Shown here: positions 17,748-25,645 of the stretch, one piece after another
Layout: each line of letters starts with the position of its first letter
Position numbering within the stretch: position 1 is the stretch's first letter
DNA from: Salinimicrobium sp963739625
GTDB lineage: Bacteria > Bacteroidota > Bacteroidia > Flavobacteriales > Flavobacteriaceae
Direction of reading: 5' to 3'
DNA length: 64,000 nucleotides
Assembly: GCA_963739625.1 (NCBI GenBank)
Contig: CAVUAU010000011.1
Location: 62,001-126,000 of the forward strand
The notes under the pieces: generated by a model
The model's database searches: none
Seen by the model: the letters and a program-made list of their open reading frames with translations, nothing else
Told to the model about the DNA's origin: nothing
Position numbers and translations under genes: made by a program

Positions 17748-18317
17748 TTATTTGATTCGAAGCCGATATTTATCAAGAAGACCTGAAATGTTATCTTTTG
17801 AAAACTTTGCCTTCAGGATCCTGTTTGTTTCGGGGTCTATGGAGAAATTATAAGAACTCGATAGATCTGCAGCTTGCAGGTTAGTATTGCTGAAAACGGC
17901 TCCCGAGAGATCACAGTTGTCAAAAACGCTGTTTTGAAGATCGGCTTCAGAAAAATCCACCTGCTCAAGCTGGCAGTCACTAAACTGTGATTTTTTTAAT
18001 TTCAGCTTAAAGAATGAGGAAAAGCTAAGGTGACATTTTTGAAAAGTGAAGGAAAGCAGAAAAGGGTCGCAAAGGTCAAATCGAATTCCCAGCATTTTAC
18101 AGTTTCGAAAAACGGCCTCCCGAAATATTGTTCCCGAGACCATCGCATTACTCAGGTCGCAGTCCTCAAAAATACATTCCGCAAAGTTGAAGCCTTGCAA
18201 GTTCGCTTCAGTAAACTTACATTCTGAAAAAACACAATTTTCAAAGTCTTTGGAGGGGAATGAGGTGCCGGAAAAATTTACAGCCGAAAACTTCTGGTCA
18301 AGGCACGGGGTATTCAT
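17748..18317 (-). CDS. Pentapeptide-repeat protein, Qnr/MfpA-like
   Basis: A 189-residue protein made of pentapeptide repeats A(D/N)LxX (for example NLQGFNFAECIFEDCDLSNA), predicted to form a right-handed quadrilateral beta helix. The C-terminal segment SYNFSIDPETNRILKAKF followed by a GLLDKY helix resembles the C-terminal dimerisation end of Qnr-family proteins, which protect DNA gyrase from quinolones. The length is slightly short of plasmid Qnr (about 218) and close to MfpA (183). Chromosomal homologues often lack a proven role. It is cotranscribed with an upstream LptA-like gene (24-nt gap). Confidence 0.75.
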   Translation of the reverse strand: MNTPCLDQKFSAVNFSGTSFPSKDFENCVFSECKFTEANLQGFNFAECIFEDCDLSNAMVSGTIFREAVFRNCKMLGIRFDLCDPFLLSFTFQKCHLSFSSFFKLKLKKSQFSDCQLEQVDFSEADLQNSVFDNCDLSGAVFSNTNLQAADLSSSYNFSIDPETNRILKAKFSKDNISGLLDKYRLRIK

Positions 18318-18341
18318 TTTTCCGTAGGAAAATAAGAGGAT

Positions 18342-18716
18342 CTAACAGTCTTTACCGTCACAGGCTTTTGCACTGGCAATAAGATAAGCCACGCAGTCGC
18401 CCAGGTCTATTTTCAAGGTGGTAGGACCAAGATCGCTCGCCAGTTTTTTCTTGCCGTTGAGGCGCAATTCCTTAAAACCGCTTATGGTAAAAGTTTTGGT
18501 CTTTTTGTCATAGACGATCTTGTCGGCTTTCTCTATTTCCACAATAGAAGTTGAAAAATGGACATTTCCTGTGAGCTCCACCATTTCTGCACCCTTGGAA
18601 GTTACGTTATTATCTCCCGAGAAAGTAATACCTTCTCCTGCAAAGGTAACAGGGCCTTCCTGGGCCATTAACCCGGTGCCGAATAAAACGAACAATAAAA
18701 TAAGCAGTGGTCTCAT
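18342..18716 (-). CDS. Small exported LptA/OstA-like protein
   Basis: A 124-residue protein with a signal peptide (cleavage near LMAQ) and a body with LTGNVHFSTSIVEIEKADKI, reminiscent of the LptA/OstA beta-jellyroll that carries LPS across the periplasm. It is shorter than LptA and ends with a Cys-containing tail (AKACDGKDC). The resemblance is by eye only. It precedes the Qnr-like gene by 24 nt in an apparent two-gene operon. Confidence 0.55.
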   Translation of the reverse strand: MRPLLILLFVLFGTGLMAQEGPVTFAGEGITFSGDNNVTSKGAEMVELTGNVHFSTSIVEIEKADKIVYDKKTKTFTISGFKELRLNGKKKLASDLGPTTLKIDLGDCVAYLIASAKACDGKDC

Positions 18717-18967
18717 AATGTCATTTTTCTCGAGCTACAAGGTAAGAAATTTTAATGATTTTTTGGGACAGGAAACTCTTATTTCTTAAATCACTGTTAA
18801 TCATTGATGGTTAGTGACTTACGGCTTCAATCTTCTTCGGTTTTATGAGAAATACTCTTGTTTTTCGAGTGAGGAAAATCGAGAGAATTATAGAAATTTA
18901 TCAAAGCTTTGGCGGTATCTTAACTTCAAATAAATCCAAATCTTACCATCTTCACCACGAAACCCCA

Positions 18968-19960
18968 ATGATTTCTCAAACTATGAACAATAAGAGCACA
19001 AATAATACTTTGGCCAGGATAGGTGTGGTAATTGCACTTTTGGTTTCGCTCTTTTCTTGTAAAGAAGATGCCGATAACAGGATGAATAAAATTGCTTCAA
19101 AACCCGATTCTGAAGTCACTGAAACAGACACTGTTGTAGAAGAAAAGGAAAAACCGCGACCGGTCGTAACTTATCACCTCGATAGCCTGGGAAACAAGGA
19201 AGCTATCGACAGCTTCAAAACTCGCTATAGTGAAGAGCAGAGAAGGGTGATCTATGCCCTTAACAGGATGGATTCCCGCAGGTTGAATGCCGGGGACAAA
19301 TTACTGATCCCGGACTCGGTAACCACAGATCTCCTGCCCTATGCGCCTTTTCCGCCAAAACTCGATATTCTTGATTCCATTCCCAAGACAGTTCTAATTT
19401 CCCGCAGGGTTCAGGGAGTAGCGCTTTATGAAAACGGAAAATTGGTAAAGTGGGGGCCGGCAAGTACAGGAAAAGAGTCCACCCAGACCCCTACCGGATT
19501 GTTCTACGGAAACTATAAGGCAAAGCGAAAGATTAGCACAATTGATCAAGACTGGATCATGCCTTACTACTTCAATTTTATGAACTATGAAGGTATTGGT
19601 ACCCACGAATATTCACTGCCGGGTTACCCGGCCAGCCATGGGTGCGTGCGGCTTAGGAATGAAGAGGCTGTTTACATCTATAATTGGGCAAAACAGTGGA
19701 ACCTGGATAGCAAAGGGCAAATTGTCATGGAAAATGGCACTCCATTTCTGGTCTTTGGAGATTATGATTTCAATCGGCCTTCACCCTGGCTGGAACAGGC
19801 AAAAAATGCTGAAGCTAATTTCCTGACTCCGGAAGAGATGCAGACATTGAAGGATTATGTAGAGCACTACAAAGAAAATCCGAAGAACTTTAAGCAGAAC
19901 AAAGATCCAAAAGGAGAAATTAATTTACCTGCAAAAGACGATCTTGAAACAGCGCCATAA
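18968..19960 (+). CDS. L,D-transpeptidase (YkuD domain) lipoprotein
   Basis: A lipoprotein of 330 residues from ATG 18968 (an ATG at 18983 is also possible; both precede the signal ending LVSLFSC). A disordered acidic linker is followed by a LysM-like helical part and a YkuD domain with the catalytic motif SHGCVRLRNEE, in which Cys is the nucleophile and His a partner. Such enzymes cross-link peptidoglycan or anchor lipoproteins to it. Location is outer-membrane lipoprotein facing the periplasm. An upstream in-frame extension to 18845 lacks a signal and is rejected. Monocistronic. Confidence 0.88.
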   Translation: MISQTMNNKSTNNTLARIGVVIALLVSLFSCKEDADNRMNKIASKPDSEVTETDTVVEEKEKPRPVVTYHLDSLGNKEAIDSFKTRYSEEQRRVIYALNRMDSRRLNAGDKLLIPDSVTTDLLPYAPFPPKLDILDSIPKTVLISRRVQGVALYENGKLVKWGPASTGKESTQTPTGLFYGNYKAKRKISTIDQDWIMPYYFNFMNYEGIGTHEYSLPGYPASHGCVRLRNEEAVYIYNWAKQWNLDSKGQIVMENGTPFLVFGDYDFNRPSPWLEQAKNAEANFLTPEEMQTLKDYVEHYKENPKNFKQNKDPKGEINLPAKDDLETAP

Positions 19961-19973
19961 TCATCTAAAAGAA

Positions 19974-20014
19974 AAAAGGAGGACCAAAAATGCCGTTTTT
20001 GGTCCTCCTTTTTG
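19974..20014. terminator. Long perfect hairpin terminator, palindrome family
   Basis: AAAAGGAGGACCAAAAA pairs with TTTTTGGTCCTCCTTTT around TGCCG. It includes the recurrent CAAAAATGCC core and can act for both the transpeptidase gene and the convergent hydrolase gene. Confidence 0.9.
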
Positions 20015-20033
20015 AAAACAGAATTATTGAAAT

Positions 20034-20942
20034 CTAAAAATTGTTGTTTTCAACGAAAGCCAGGATGGCCTTAGAGAGATCTCTCTTAGCTTCCATAAAT
20101 GGCATGTGACCCACTTCACTTTTCCACAACATAAGGTTAGGAAAATCTATGCCTTTGTAGTGTTCGGGACCAATCATCCAATCCTTGCTTCCATAAAAGA
20201 ACAGGACCGGCATTTCCATCTTGGCGGTAAGAGGTTTAAAATTCTTCCAGTATTCAGGATTATTCATGGCCGCGCTTCCAAAGTCATAATTCCAGTCGGG
20301 GAAAGGCTCATAGGTTTTGTTCATGACGGCTTCATTTTTTTGATCGAGGTAGGCCATTTTCCAAAACACGTTTTTCTCCCGTAGCCTGTCTCCAAAATAT
20401 CCCATTCTTTCCATTACCGGAATGCTGTCGTTTTCGCAGGAAACATATTGCTCCCCAAGAAATTCAGCAGCTTTAGGAAACCAGCTTTCGCAACAGGTTT
20501 GGGTAATATTTAGGGTGCAGTTGATCATCAACATTCCCTTAAGGGATTCGGGAAATCTTTCGGCGTAACCCATCTGCAGCAGTCCGCCGAAGGAGTGACC
20601 AAGGGTAAGCCAGCTGTCATATCCCAGAAACTCTCTTAGCTCCTCGAAATCCTGTACCATTCTGTCCATTGAATAGTTACCGTCTTTGGCACTGCCCGAA
20701 CGACCCACGCCGCGCTGATCCAAATAGACCACGGTGAAATGCTGCTCCATGAAATCTCCGAAGAATTGTTCAAACCAATAGCTGCCGGAACCAGGACCGC
20801 CATGTAAATACAGCAGGGGAGTGCCATGGCCTTCCACTTTTACGTAAAGTTTGACCCCGTCTGAGGTGGTGAACTGTTTTTCTTCGGCTTTTGTGATTCC
20901 CACCAGGAACAGCAGGGCCAACATGAGAATATTTCTTTTCAT
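20034..20942 (-). CDS. Secreted alpha/beta hydrolase, prolyl aminopeptidase (S33)-like
   Basis: A 302-residue protein with a signal peptide (to about residue 20). It has YLHGGPGSGS (the HGGPG oxyanion motif diagnostic of S33 peptidases), VYLDQRGVGRS, nucleophile LGHSFGG, an Asp in FYGSKDW and a His in VGHMPF. S33 enzymes remove N-terminal proline from peptides, but many S33-like proteins are hydrolases of other substrates. Signal and S33 motif together suggest periplasmic peptide processing. Monocistronic. Confidence 0.85.
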   Translation of the reverse strand: MKRNILMLALLFLVGITKAEEKQFTTSDGVKLYVKVEGHGTPLLYLHGGPGSGSYWFEQFFGDFMEQHFTVVYLDQRGVGRSGSAKDGNYSMDRMVQDFEELREFLGYDSWLTLGHSFGGLLQMGYAERFPESLKGMLMINCTLNITQTCCESWFPKAAEFLGEQYVSCENDSIPVMERMGYFGDRLREKNVFWKMAYLDQKNEAVMNKTYEPFPDWNYDFGSAAMNNPEYWKNFKPLTAKMEMPVLFFYGSKDWMIGPEHYKGIDFPNLMLWKSEVGHMPFMEAKRDLSKAILAFVENNNF

Positions 20943-21199
20943 TTTTGATGGTTATTTAGCTCTTTCTGCCGTTGAGCGCCCGCAAAAACGGCCGTGATCA
21001 ACTGCAGTCTTCTTATAGGATTTTCTCAAAGACTGCCTCGCTCATTTTTTGTTACACTTTATTGCAGAAGAAAGCGATTTCAAACCTTCTAAAGTAGAAA
21101 ATAAAAGCATCTGAAAATCCCTGATCTTCGACCGGAAGCAAAAAAAATCCCGCCGAAGAAAATTTCTTCAAGCGGGATTCAAATGTAGGGGGAATTTAT
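20943..21199. other. Intergenic region 257 bp with minus-strand terminator at its left end
   Basis: A hairpin AATCCCGC/GCGGGATT at about 21147-21179 with a run of A on its left is a terminator for the OsmC gene on the minus strand. The rest shows no gene. Confidence 0.75.
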
Positions 21200-21643
21200 T
21201 TATACCAAAGAGCTTGCCAATTCGATACTCGGGTTTAAAATAACTTCAGTATTTATAGAGTTGGTGATAAGGCAGGCTTTTTCAGCTTTTTCAAGGATTC
21301 TCAGGGCTCTTTCACGGTCTTCTTCGTCCAAAATTGTGAGCACCGGCTCAAGAACTACTTCAGACATTGCAAATTTCCCGTCAACTCTGCTCAATTTTCC
21401 ACGGGCGGGGCAGCTTAGGCTTTTAAATTCTAGTTTGGAATTTTCGGCAACGGCCAGGAAAGTGGTCATAAAGCAACTGCTTACTGCAGCGGTAAATAAA
21501 TGCTCCGGCGACCAGATTCCGGCAATGCCCTTTGGAAATTCAGGAGGCGTTGCCACCTCTATCTTCTCATCCAGTTCGGGAGAAGAAATCTCTCCTTTGC
21601 GATTAGATCTCCATTCAAGATCTACGTTATAAAAATGTTCCAT
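21200..21643 (-). CDS. OsmC/Ohr family peroxiredoxin-like protein
   Basis: A 147-residue OsmC-fold protein. The first redox Cys lies in AVSSCFMTTF and the second in KACLITNSI, with the Arg/Glu residues expected around them. OsmC and Ohr proteins detoxify organic hydroperoxides using a dithiol partner. The N-terminal FYNVDLEWRSNRKGEI is typical of the YhfA/OsmC-like branch. It is followed by a clear terminator and is downstream of the rhodanese operon. Confidence 0.9.
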   Translation of the reverse strand: MEHFYNVDLEWRSNRKGEISSPELDEKIEVATPPEFPKGIAGIWSPEHLFTAAVSSCFMTTFLAVAENSKLEFKSLSCPARGKLSRVDGKFAMSEVVLEPVLTILDEEDRERALRILEKAEKACLITNSINTEVILNPSIELASSLV

Positions 21644-21683
21644 GGTTTTTGATTTTACCAGGTTAAGTTAGCAGCTTTTGATC

Positions 21684-21902
21684 TTACTTTTTATGATCAA
21701 TATCAGTGGGGACGCTGCAATTGCCTCCCGCGCAGTTTCCTCCTGCGCAGCCGAATCCAAAAAGTCCCATGAGGCAAACATAGCCGCCAAGGCCAACGCC
21801 CCACCATTGAGCTTCAGTAAGGGCCTGCGCCAATACCAGCAGTCCAATAACAAGGTATGCTGCGCGCATCCAGGTCCAATTATGTAGCAGCCGTTCTTTC
21901 AT
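21684..21902 (-). CDS. DUF2892/YgaP-like inner membrane protein
   Basis: A 72-residue protein with two hydrophobic helices and a glycine/cysteine-rich loop (GFGCAGGNCAGGNC), ending in an aspartate-lysine tail. It matches the small membrane domain often paired with rhodaneses (as in YgaP). The ATG shares its A with the stop codon of the upstream rhodanese (TAATG), so translation is coupled. It probably anchors or assists sulfur-transfer partners at the membrane; the mechanism is not established. Confidence 0.75.
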   Translation of the reverse strand: MKERLLHNWTWMRAAYLVIGLLVLAQALTEAQWWGVGLGGYVCLMGLFGFGCAGGNCAGGNCSVPTDIDHKK

Positions 21903-22222
21903 TAAGAAATTTTATTTTGCAGGCTTCTCCAGCCACCGCCGTTGTATACCTGTGTGTAGCCATGAGACTGAAGAAGTTTTTTCGCCGAAGCACTTCTCAT
22001 TCCCGATGCACAGCAGGTGATCACCGGCTTGTCTTTAGCCTTAATTTTGTTGAGGCTGTTTGGCAGGACATTAAGCGGGATATTTTTAGAACCTTTAATA
22101 TGGCCAGATTTATATTCACTTTGAGTGCGAACGTCTACTATGACCCCGCCGTTGTCAAGTATTTCTGAATAATCTGGTTGCTGACTATTTCCGAAGAATT
22201 TTTTTAAAATACCTATCATCAT
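21902..22222 (-). CDS. Rhodanese-like sulfurtransferase
   Basis: A 106-residue single-domain rhodanese (from ATG 22222; 22219 is an alternative). The active-site loop is CCASGMRS, whose first or second Cys carries persulfide. The N-terminal VDVRTQSEYKSGHI and IPLN are rhodanese signatures. It is the second of two tandem rhodaneses and its ATG overlaps the preceding stop (TAATG). Sulfane-sulfur transfer or detoxification is the likely role. Confidence 0.9.
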   Translation of the reverse strand: MMIGILKKFFGNSQQPDYSEILDNGGVIVDVRTQSEYKSGHIKGSKNIPLNVLPNSLNKIKAKDKPVITCCASGMRSASAKKLLQSHGYTQVYNGGGWRSLQNKIS

Positions 22223-22506
22223 TAAACGTTTTGAGCTACTAAAAAGTTTACTTCCAACCAGGAGCCTGCGTTGTGGCACTCAAATCCTTTCTGGCTAAGG
22301 AAATTCTCGGCCTGGCCACTGCGCATTCCAGATGCACAACATAAGATAAGTGGAGATTCCAGTTCTTCAAGCTCGTCAAGTCGTTGCGGAAGTTCGTTAA
22401 GCGGAATATTTTTAGAACCCGCGACATGGCCGCCGCTGAATTCTCCTCGGCTTCTAACATCGATGATACTACCTTTATTGTCTTTTATCAATTGAGATAT
22501 TTTCAT
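22222..22506 (-). CDS. Rhodanese-like sulfurtransferase
   Basis: A 94-residue rhodanese with VRSRGEFSGGHV, KNIPLNEL and the active loop CCASGMRSGQ, very similar to the next gene, so the pair probably arose by tandem duplication. It heads a three-gene operon (rhodanese, rhodanese, DUF2892) joined by two TAATG overlaps. An upstream element shared with the DUF302 gene suggests common control. Confidence 0.9.
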   Translation of the reverse strand: MKISQLIKDNKGSIIDVRSRGEFSGGHVAGSKNIPLNELPQRLDELEELESPLILCCASGMRSGQAENFLSQKGFECHNAGSWLEVNFLVAQNV

Positions 22507-22559
22507 GTTTTATTGTTTTCAATTACAGGCGCAAAAATAAAGTCCAAAGAGCATAGCCA

Positions 22560-22594
22560 CAGTTACTTTTGTTACAAAGAGGGGCATAAAAAAA
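22560..22594 (-). promoter_or_regulatory. Conserved element upstream of the rhodanese operon
   Basis: On the minus strand it reads ATGCCCCTCTTTGTAACA then AAAGTAACTG. A copy with the same order occurs at 23096-23129 in front of the DUF302 gene. The -7 element TATTTTTG lies about 30 nt downstream, so the site centre is near -41 from the predicted start, suiting an activator that contacts RNA polymerase. Confidence 0.5.
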
Positions 22595-22622
22595 TCCGGA
22601 AAAACTGCTTCCGGATTTTCTG
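22588..22622 (-). terminator. Terminator of the DUF302 gene
   Basis: On the minus strand ATCCGGAA pairs with TTCCGGAT and is followed by seven T. It abuts the element upstream of the rhodanese operon. Confidence 0.85.
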
Positions 22623-22644
22623 TAAAGTAGGTTCATCAAAGATC

Positions 22645-23034
22645 TTAGTTCAGCGAAGAGATCACCTTTTTCAATTTTTCCCTTACCTGTTGCGCCACGG
22701 GTTCCAGGCCTTCATTTTCGACTGCCTGCATTGAAGCCACAGGGTCAACTGCTGAAACTTCTATCTTGCCATTCTCAAGTTCCTGCACGATCACGTTACA
22801 GGGCAACATGGTGCCAATCCTGCTCTCGGCCTGGATTGCCTGGAAGGCCATGTTTGGATTACAGGCCCCAAGGATGCGGTACTTGCGAAAATCTTTATCC
22901 AGTTTCTTTTTAAAAGTTTCCTTTACATCAATCTCTGTGAGAATCCCGAAACCTTCTTTTTTAAGTTCCTCTGTTACCTTTTCGATAGCTTTATCAAAAT
23001 TGTCATCTACGGTTTTAGTGAAATAGTAGCTCAT
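22645..23034 (-). CDS. DUF302 domain protein
   Basis: A 129-residue soluble protein without signal peptide. The order YYFTKTVDDNFDKAIEKV, FGILTEIDVKETFKKKL, LGACNPNMAFQAIQAE, IGTMLPCNVIVQEL is the DUF302 family pattern; the conserved ACNP Cys and LPCN Cys may be functional. DUF302 proteins occur in many redox or sulfur clusters but have no fixed biochemical role. It has its own terminator and shares an upstream element with the rhodanese operon. Confidence 0.9.
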   Translation of the reverse strand: MSYYFTKTVDDNFDKAIEKVTEELKKEGFGILTEIDVKETFKKKLDKDFRKYRILGACNPNMAFQAIQAESRIGTMLPCNVIVQELENGKIEVSAVDPVASMQAVENEGLEPVAQQVREKLKKVISSLN

Positions 23035-23095
23035 AATTGTGGTTTTTTGCTAATCATTAAGTTACTACAAAAAACCTGTTTTTGAAAGGAAAATT

Positions 23096-23129
23096 CAGTG
23101 ACACATGTTACAAAGAGGCATAAAAAAAA
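23096..23129 (-). promoter_or_regulatory. Conserved element upstream of the DUF302 gene
   Basis: On the minus strand: ATGCCTCTTTGTAACA then TGTGTCACTG, matching the copy at 22560-22594. GTAAC and GTCAC form an inverted pair with four bases between. It lies about 65 nt before the start codon, close to the spacing seen at the rhodanese operon. Confidence 0.5.
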
Positions 23130-23251
23130 CCTAAAGGAGGAGAGTGTAGGGGGCTCCCGGTTCCTAAAGGTTTATGAAGCAAAATTAAAATGTAAAACCA
23201 GGAGTCCTGTTCAAAAAACCATGATTTTTAATTATGAAGACTTCAGTTTTT

Positions 23252-23890
23252 CTAATGAGATTCCTTCCAAACCTTCTCAAGTACTTCGAGAAATGTTTCT
23301 GAAGGTTGGGCCCCGGAAACCCCATATTTATTTTCGAAAACAAAGAAAGGTACTCCGCGAACGCCAATTTGCTGCGCCAGCATCTCATCCTGTTTAACCG
23401 CATAGGCATATTCTTCAGAAGCCAAAGCCTGTTCAGCTTCATCTTTATCAAGTCCTGCGGAAACTGCTATTTCAAGAAGGGCTTCTTTATCGTCAATATT
23501 CTTTGCTTCGGAAAAATGTGCTTTAAACAGGGCTTCTTCCAGGTCGTTAGCCTTTCCTTTTTCATTGGCAAGTTGGATCAACAGGTGCGCCCGGAAGGAG
23601 TTTGCTACGACCGAAGTATTGGGGTTCATTTCAAGTCCGGCTTCAGAAGCCATTTTTTCAACATTTTCAAACATTTGTAGGGCCTGCTCCCGCGATACAT
23701 TCTTTGCATTTACAAAATGATCAAGGCTGCTTACATTGGGCTGTGTTTCCAGGTTTGGATCAAGCTGAAAGCTGTGCCAGTTCACATTAACGGCCTCTTT
23801 ATTCGGAAATTTTTCCAGAGCCTTTTCAAAATTTCGTTTTCCAATATAGCAGAAGGGACAGCGCACGTCTGACCAGATATCAATTGTCAT
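23252..23890 (-). CDS. DsbA-family thiol oxidoreductase, FrnE-like
   Basis: A 212-residue cytoplasmic protein with no signal peptide. The active site CPFC is at residues 11-14, followed by the long helical insertion of the DsbA fold, and the cis-Pro loop GVRGVPFFVFENKY. This matches the FrnE/2-hydroxychromene isomerase-like branch. Such proteins reduce or isomerise thiols under oxidative stress. It is upstream of the DUF302 gene in the direction of transcription but separated by 217 nt with its own weak terminator. Confidence 0.88.
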   Translation of the reverse strand: MTIDIWSDVRCPFCYIGKRNFEKALEKFPNKEAVNVNWHSFQLDPNLETQPNVSSLDHFVNAKNVSREQALQMFENVEKMASEAGLEMNPNTSVVANSFRAHLLIQLANEKGKANDLEEALFKAHFSEAKNIDDKEALLEIAVSAGLDKDEAEQALASEEYAYAVKQDEMLAQQIGVRGVPFFVFENKYGVSGAQPSETFLEVLEKVWKESH

Positions 23891-23959
23891 AAGATGATTT
23901 TTTTACTGTTGATTTACAAAATTTGAACCCTTTTTTGAAGTTGCGCCAAAACTGCAGGT

Positions 23960-25549
23960 CTACTGCTGGACAGGTGCTGAAAATGGCTTTTTTGACATCT
24001 CCTCTTTTTCAGGAATAAAGGTCATGGCACGTTCAGCGATCGCGGTGATCGATAAGCTGGGATTCACCCCGGGGTTACTGGAGATCATAGAACCGTCTAC
24101 AACATAGAGATTGCTATAACCAAAAATTACGTTCCTGTTATTGATCACACCTTCGGCAGCACTTTTTCCCATGACCGCGCCGCCAAGAATATGAGCAGTT
24201 GTTGGTATTCCCGCCAGACTTTCCAAGGCAAAAGAAGTGGCTTTGCCATTGGTGATTTTGCTGTACCTCTTGGTAAGCGCCCTGGATTCCGGAATATCTG
24301 AGGTGGGCTTTTTACCGTGACTTACTCCTGTTTTTAGCCATCCCAGCCAATTTCTTTTCATTTTGAGCGTACTGTCTATAGATTGCATGAACAGAAGAAC
24401 GGTCGTGCTCCTGGACCAGCTGTTCACAAAGTAGGTGTTGAACCACGCGAAAGGGGAGGAAAATAGCTGGCCAAAAATGTGAAAAATCCGGGTGATTGGA
24501 TTGCTACCCTCGGCCAGCGGCAGGTGAAGCAGCTTCCAAAACCCCGAGCCGCGGGAATAACGCACGGCCTCCAAATGGCTGTTGTCGTCTGTATGAAAAA
24601 GGCTGCCAATTGCCACCCCTTGTGACATGTCTCTGTCTTTATCTTTTGTGGAAACACTGATCAGGGTTTCATTGTTCGTCCTGATGTCATGGCCTAATTT
24701 TTCTGAAAGCTTCGGAAGGGAAGACGTTTTCAACTTTAGCAACAATTTTAATGTTCCAAGGACTCCTCCCGAAAAGATCACTGCTTTGGCCAAAAATTTC
24801 TTCTTCTTCGGAAAGAAAGAAGTGCTGCTCTTGCTGTGAACCTCATATCCTTCCGCGGAAGGTTTGACGTCAAAAACCTCATTTTCGGCAAGTATTTCGG
24901 CGCCGTTTTGCTGCGCCAGGTACAGGTAATTCTTGTCCAGCGTGTTCTTCGCATTGTGCCTGCAGCCGGTCATGCAGCCGCCGCAGAAAGTGCAGCCAGC
25001 CCTGTCGGGGCCTTTACCGTTGAAGTATGGATCTTTGACTGTTTCCCCGGGTTTTCCAAAGAAGACGGCAACATCCGGGGCTTCAAAATGCTCTTTCCGG
25101 TGCATTTCCTCAGCCATTTGCTCCAGGGCAAGATCGGCATCAAAAAGCTTCGGGTTTGTTGCTGCGCCCAGCATTTGCAGGGCCTTTTTGTAATGCGGTT
25201 TTAATTCTGTTTCCCAGTCGGCCAGTTGACTCCAGCTACCGGTAGTGTAAAATGCCTTTTTTGGAACCGGCAGTGTGTTGGCATAAACCAAACTTCCGCC
25301 ACCTACACCCGTGCCCGAAATTACTGCAACATGCCTAAAGATGCTCAGCTTCATAATTCCGAAGAATCGCAGCGCCGGCACCCATAGCCATTTCTTTAGG
25401 TTCCAGTTGGTCTTTGGAAAATCTTCGGCTTTGTACCATTTTCCCTTCTCGATCACCAGCACCCTGTAACCTTTTTCTGAAAGTCTTAAAGCGCTCACCG
25501 AGCCGCCAAAACCGCTGCCAATGATAATGTAGTCATAATCGTAATCCAT
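23960..25549 (-). CDS. GMC-family FAD oxidoreductase (cholesterol-oxidase-like) with cysteine cluster
   Basis: A 529-residue enzyme starting at ATG 25549. FAD-binding motif IIIGSGFGGSVSALRL and the GMC patterns GTGVGGGSLVYAN and NPGVNPSLSITAIAE are clear. In the middle is CTFCGGCMTGCRHNAKNTL, a C-x2-C-x2-C-x3-C cluster seen in a subset of GMC proteins annotated as cholesterol oxidases; it resembles a metal or iron-sulfur ligand set. The natural substrate is unknown. No signal peptide is seen. It seems to be transcribed alone. Confidence 0.85.
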   Translation of the reverse strand: MDYDYDYIIIGSGFGGSVSALRLSEKGYRVLVIEKGKWYKAEDFPKTNWNLKKWLWVPALRFFGIMKLSIFRHVAVISGTGVGGGSLVYANTLPVPKKAFYTTGSWSQLADWETELKPHYKKALQMLGAATNPKLFDADLALEQMAEEMHRKEHFEAPDVAVFFGKPGETVKDPYFNGKGPDRAGCTFCGGCMTGCRHNAKNTLDKNYLYLAQQNGAEILAENEVFDVKPSAEGYEVHSKSSTSFFPKKKKFLAKAVIFSGGVLGTLKLLLKLKTSSLPKLSEKLGHDIRTNNETLISVSTKDKDRDMSQGVAIGSLFHTDDNSHLEAVRYSRGSGFWKLLHLPLAEGSNPITRIFHIFGQLFSSPFAWFNTYFVNSWSRSTTVLLFMQSIDSTLKMKRNWLGWLKTGVSHGKKPTSDIPESRALTKRYSKITNGKATSFALESLAGIPTTAHILGGAVMGKSAAEGVINNRNVIFGYSNLYVVDGSMISSNPGVNPSLSITAIAERAMTFIPEKEEMSKKPFSAPVQQ

Positions 25550-25617
25550 GCTAAAGTGGGGAAGAATAATTTGTCTTAAAACTACCATTTTTCCGCAGAA
25601 AAGCTTCAGAAAAATAA

Positions 25618-25645
25618 AAGCCGGATAAGTAATCCGGCCTTTTTT
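25618..25645 (-). terminator. Terminator of the S9 peptidase gene
   Basis: GCCGGAT at 25620-25626 pairs with ATCCGGC at 25632-25638; on the minus strand the stem is followed by TTTTATTTT. Confidence 0.85.

Noticed and set aside
18845..18967. Earlier start for the L,D-transpeptidase
   Set aside because: The extra 41 residues lack a signal and would bury the lipoprotein signal inside the protein.
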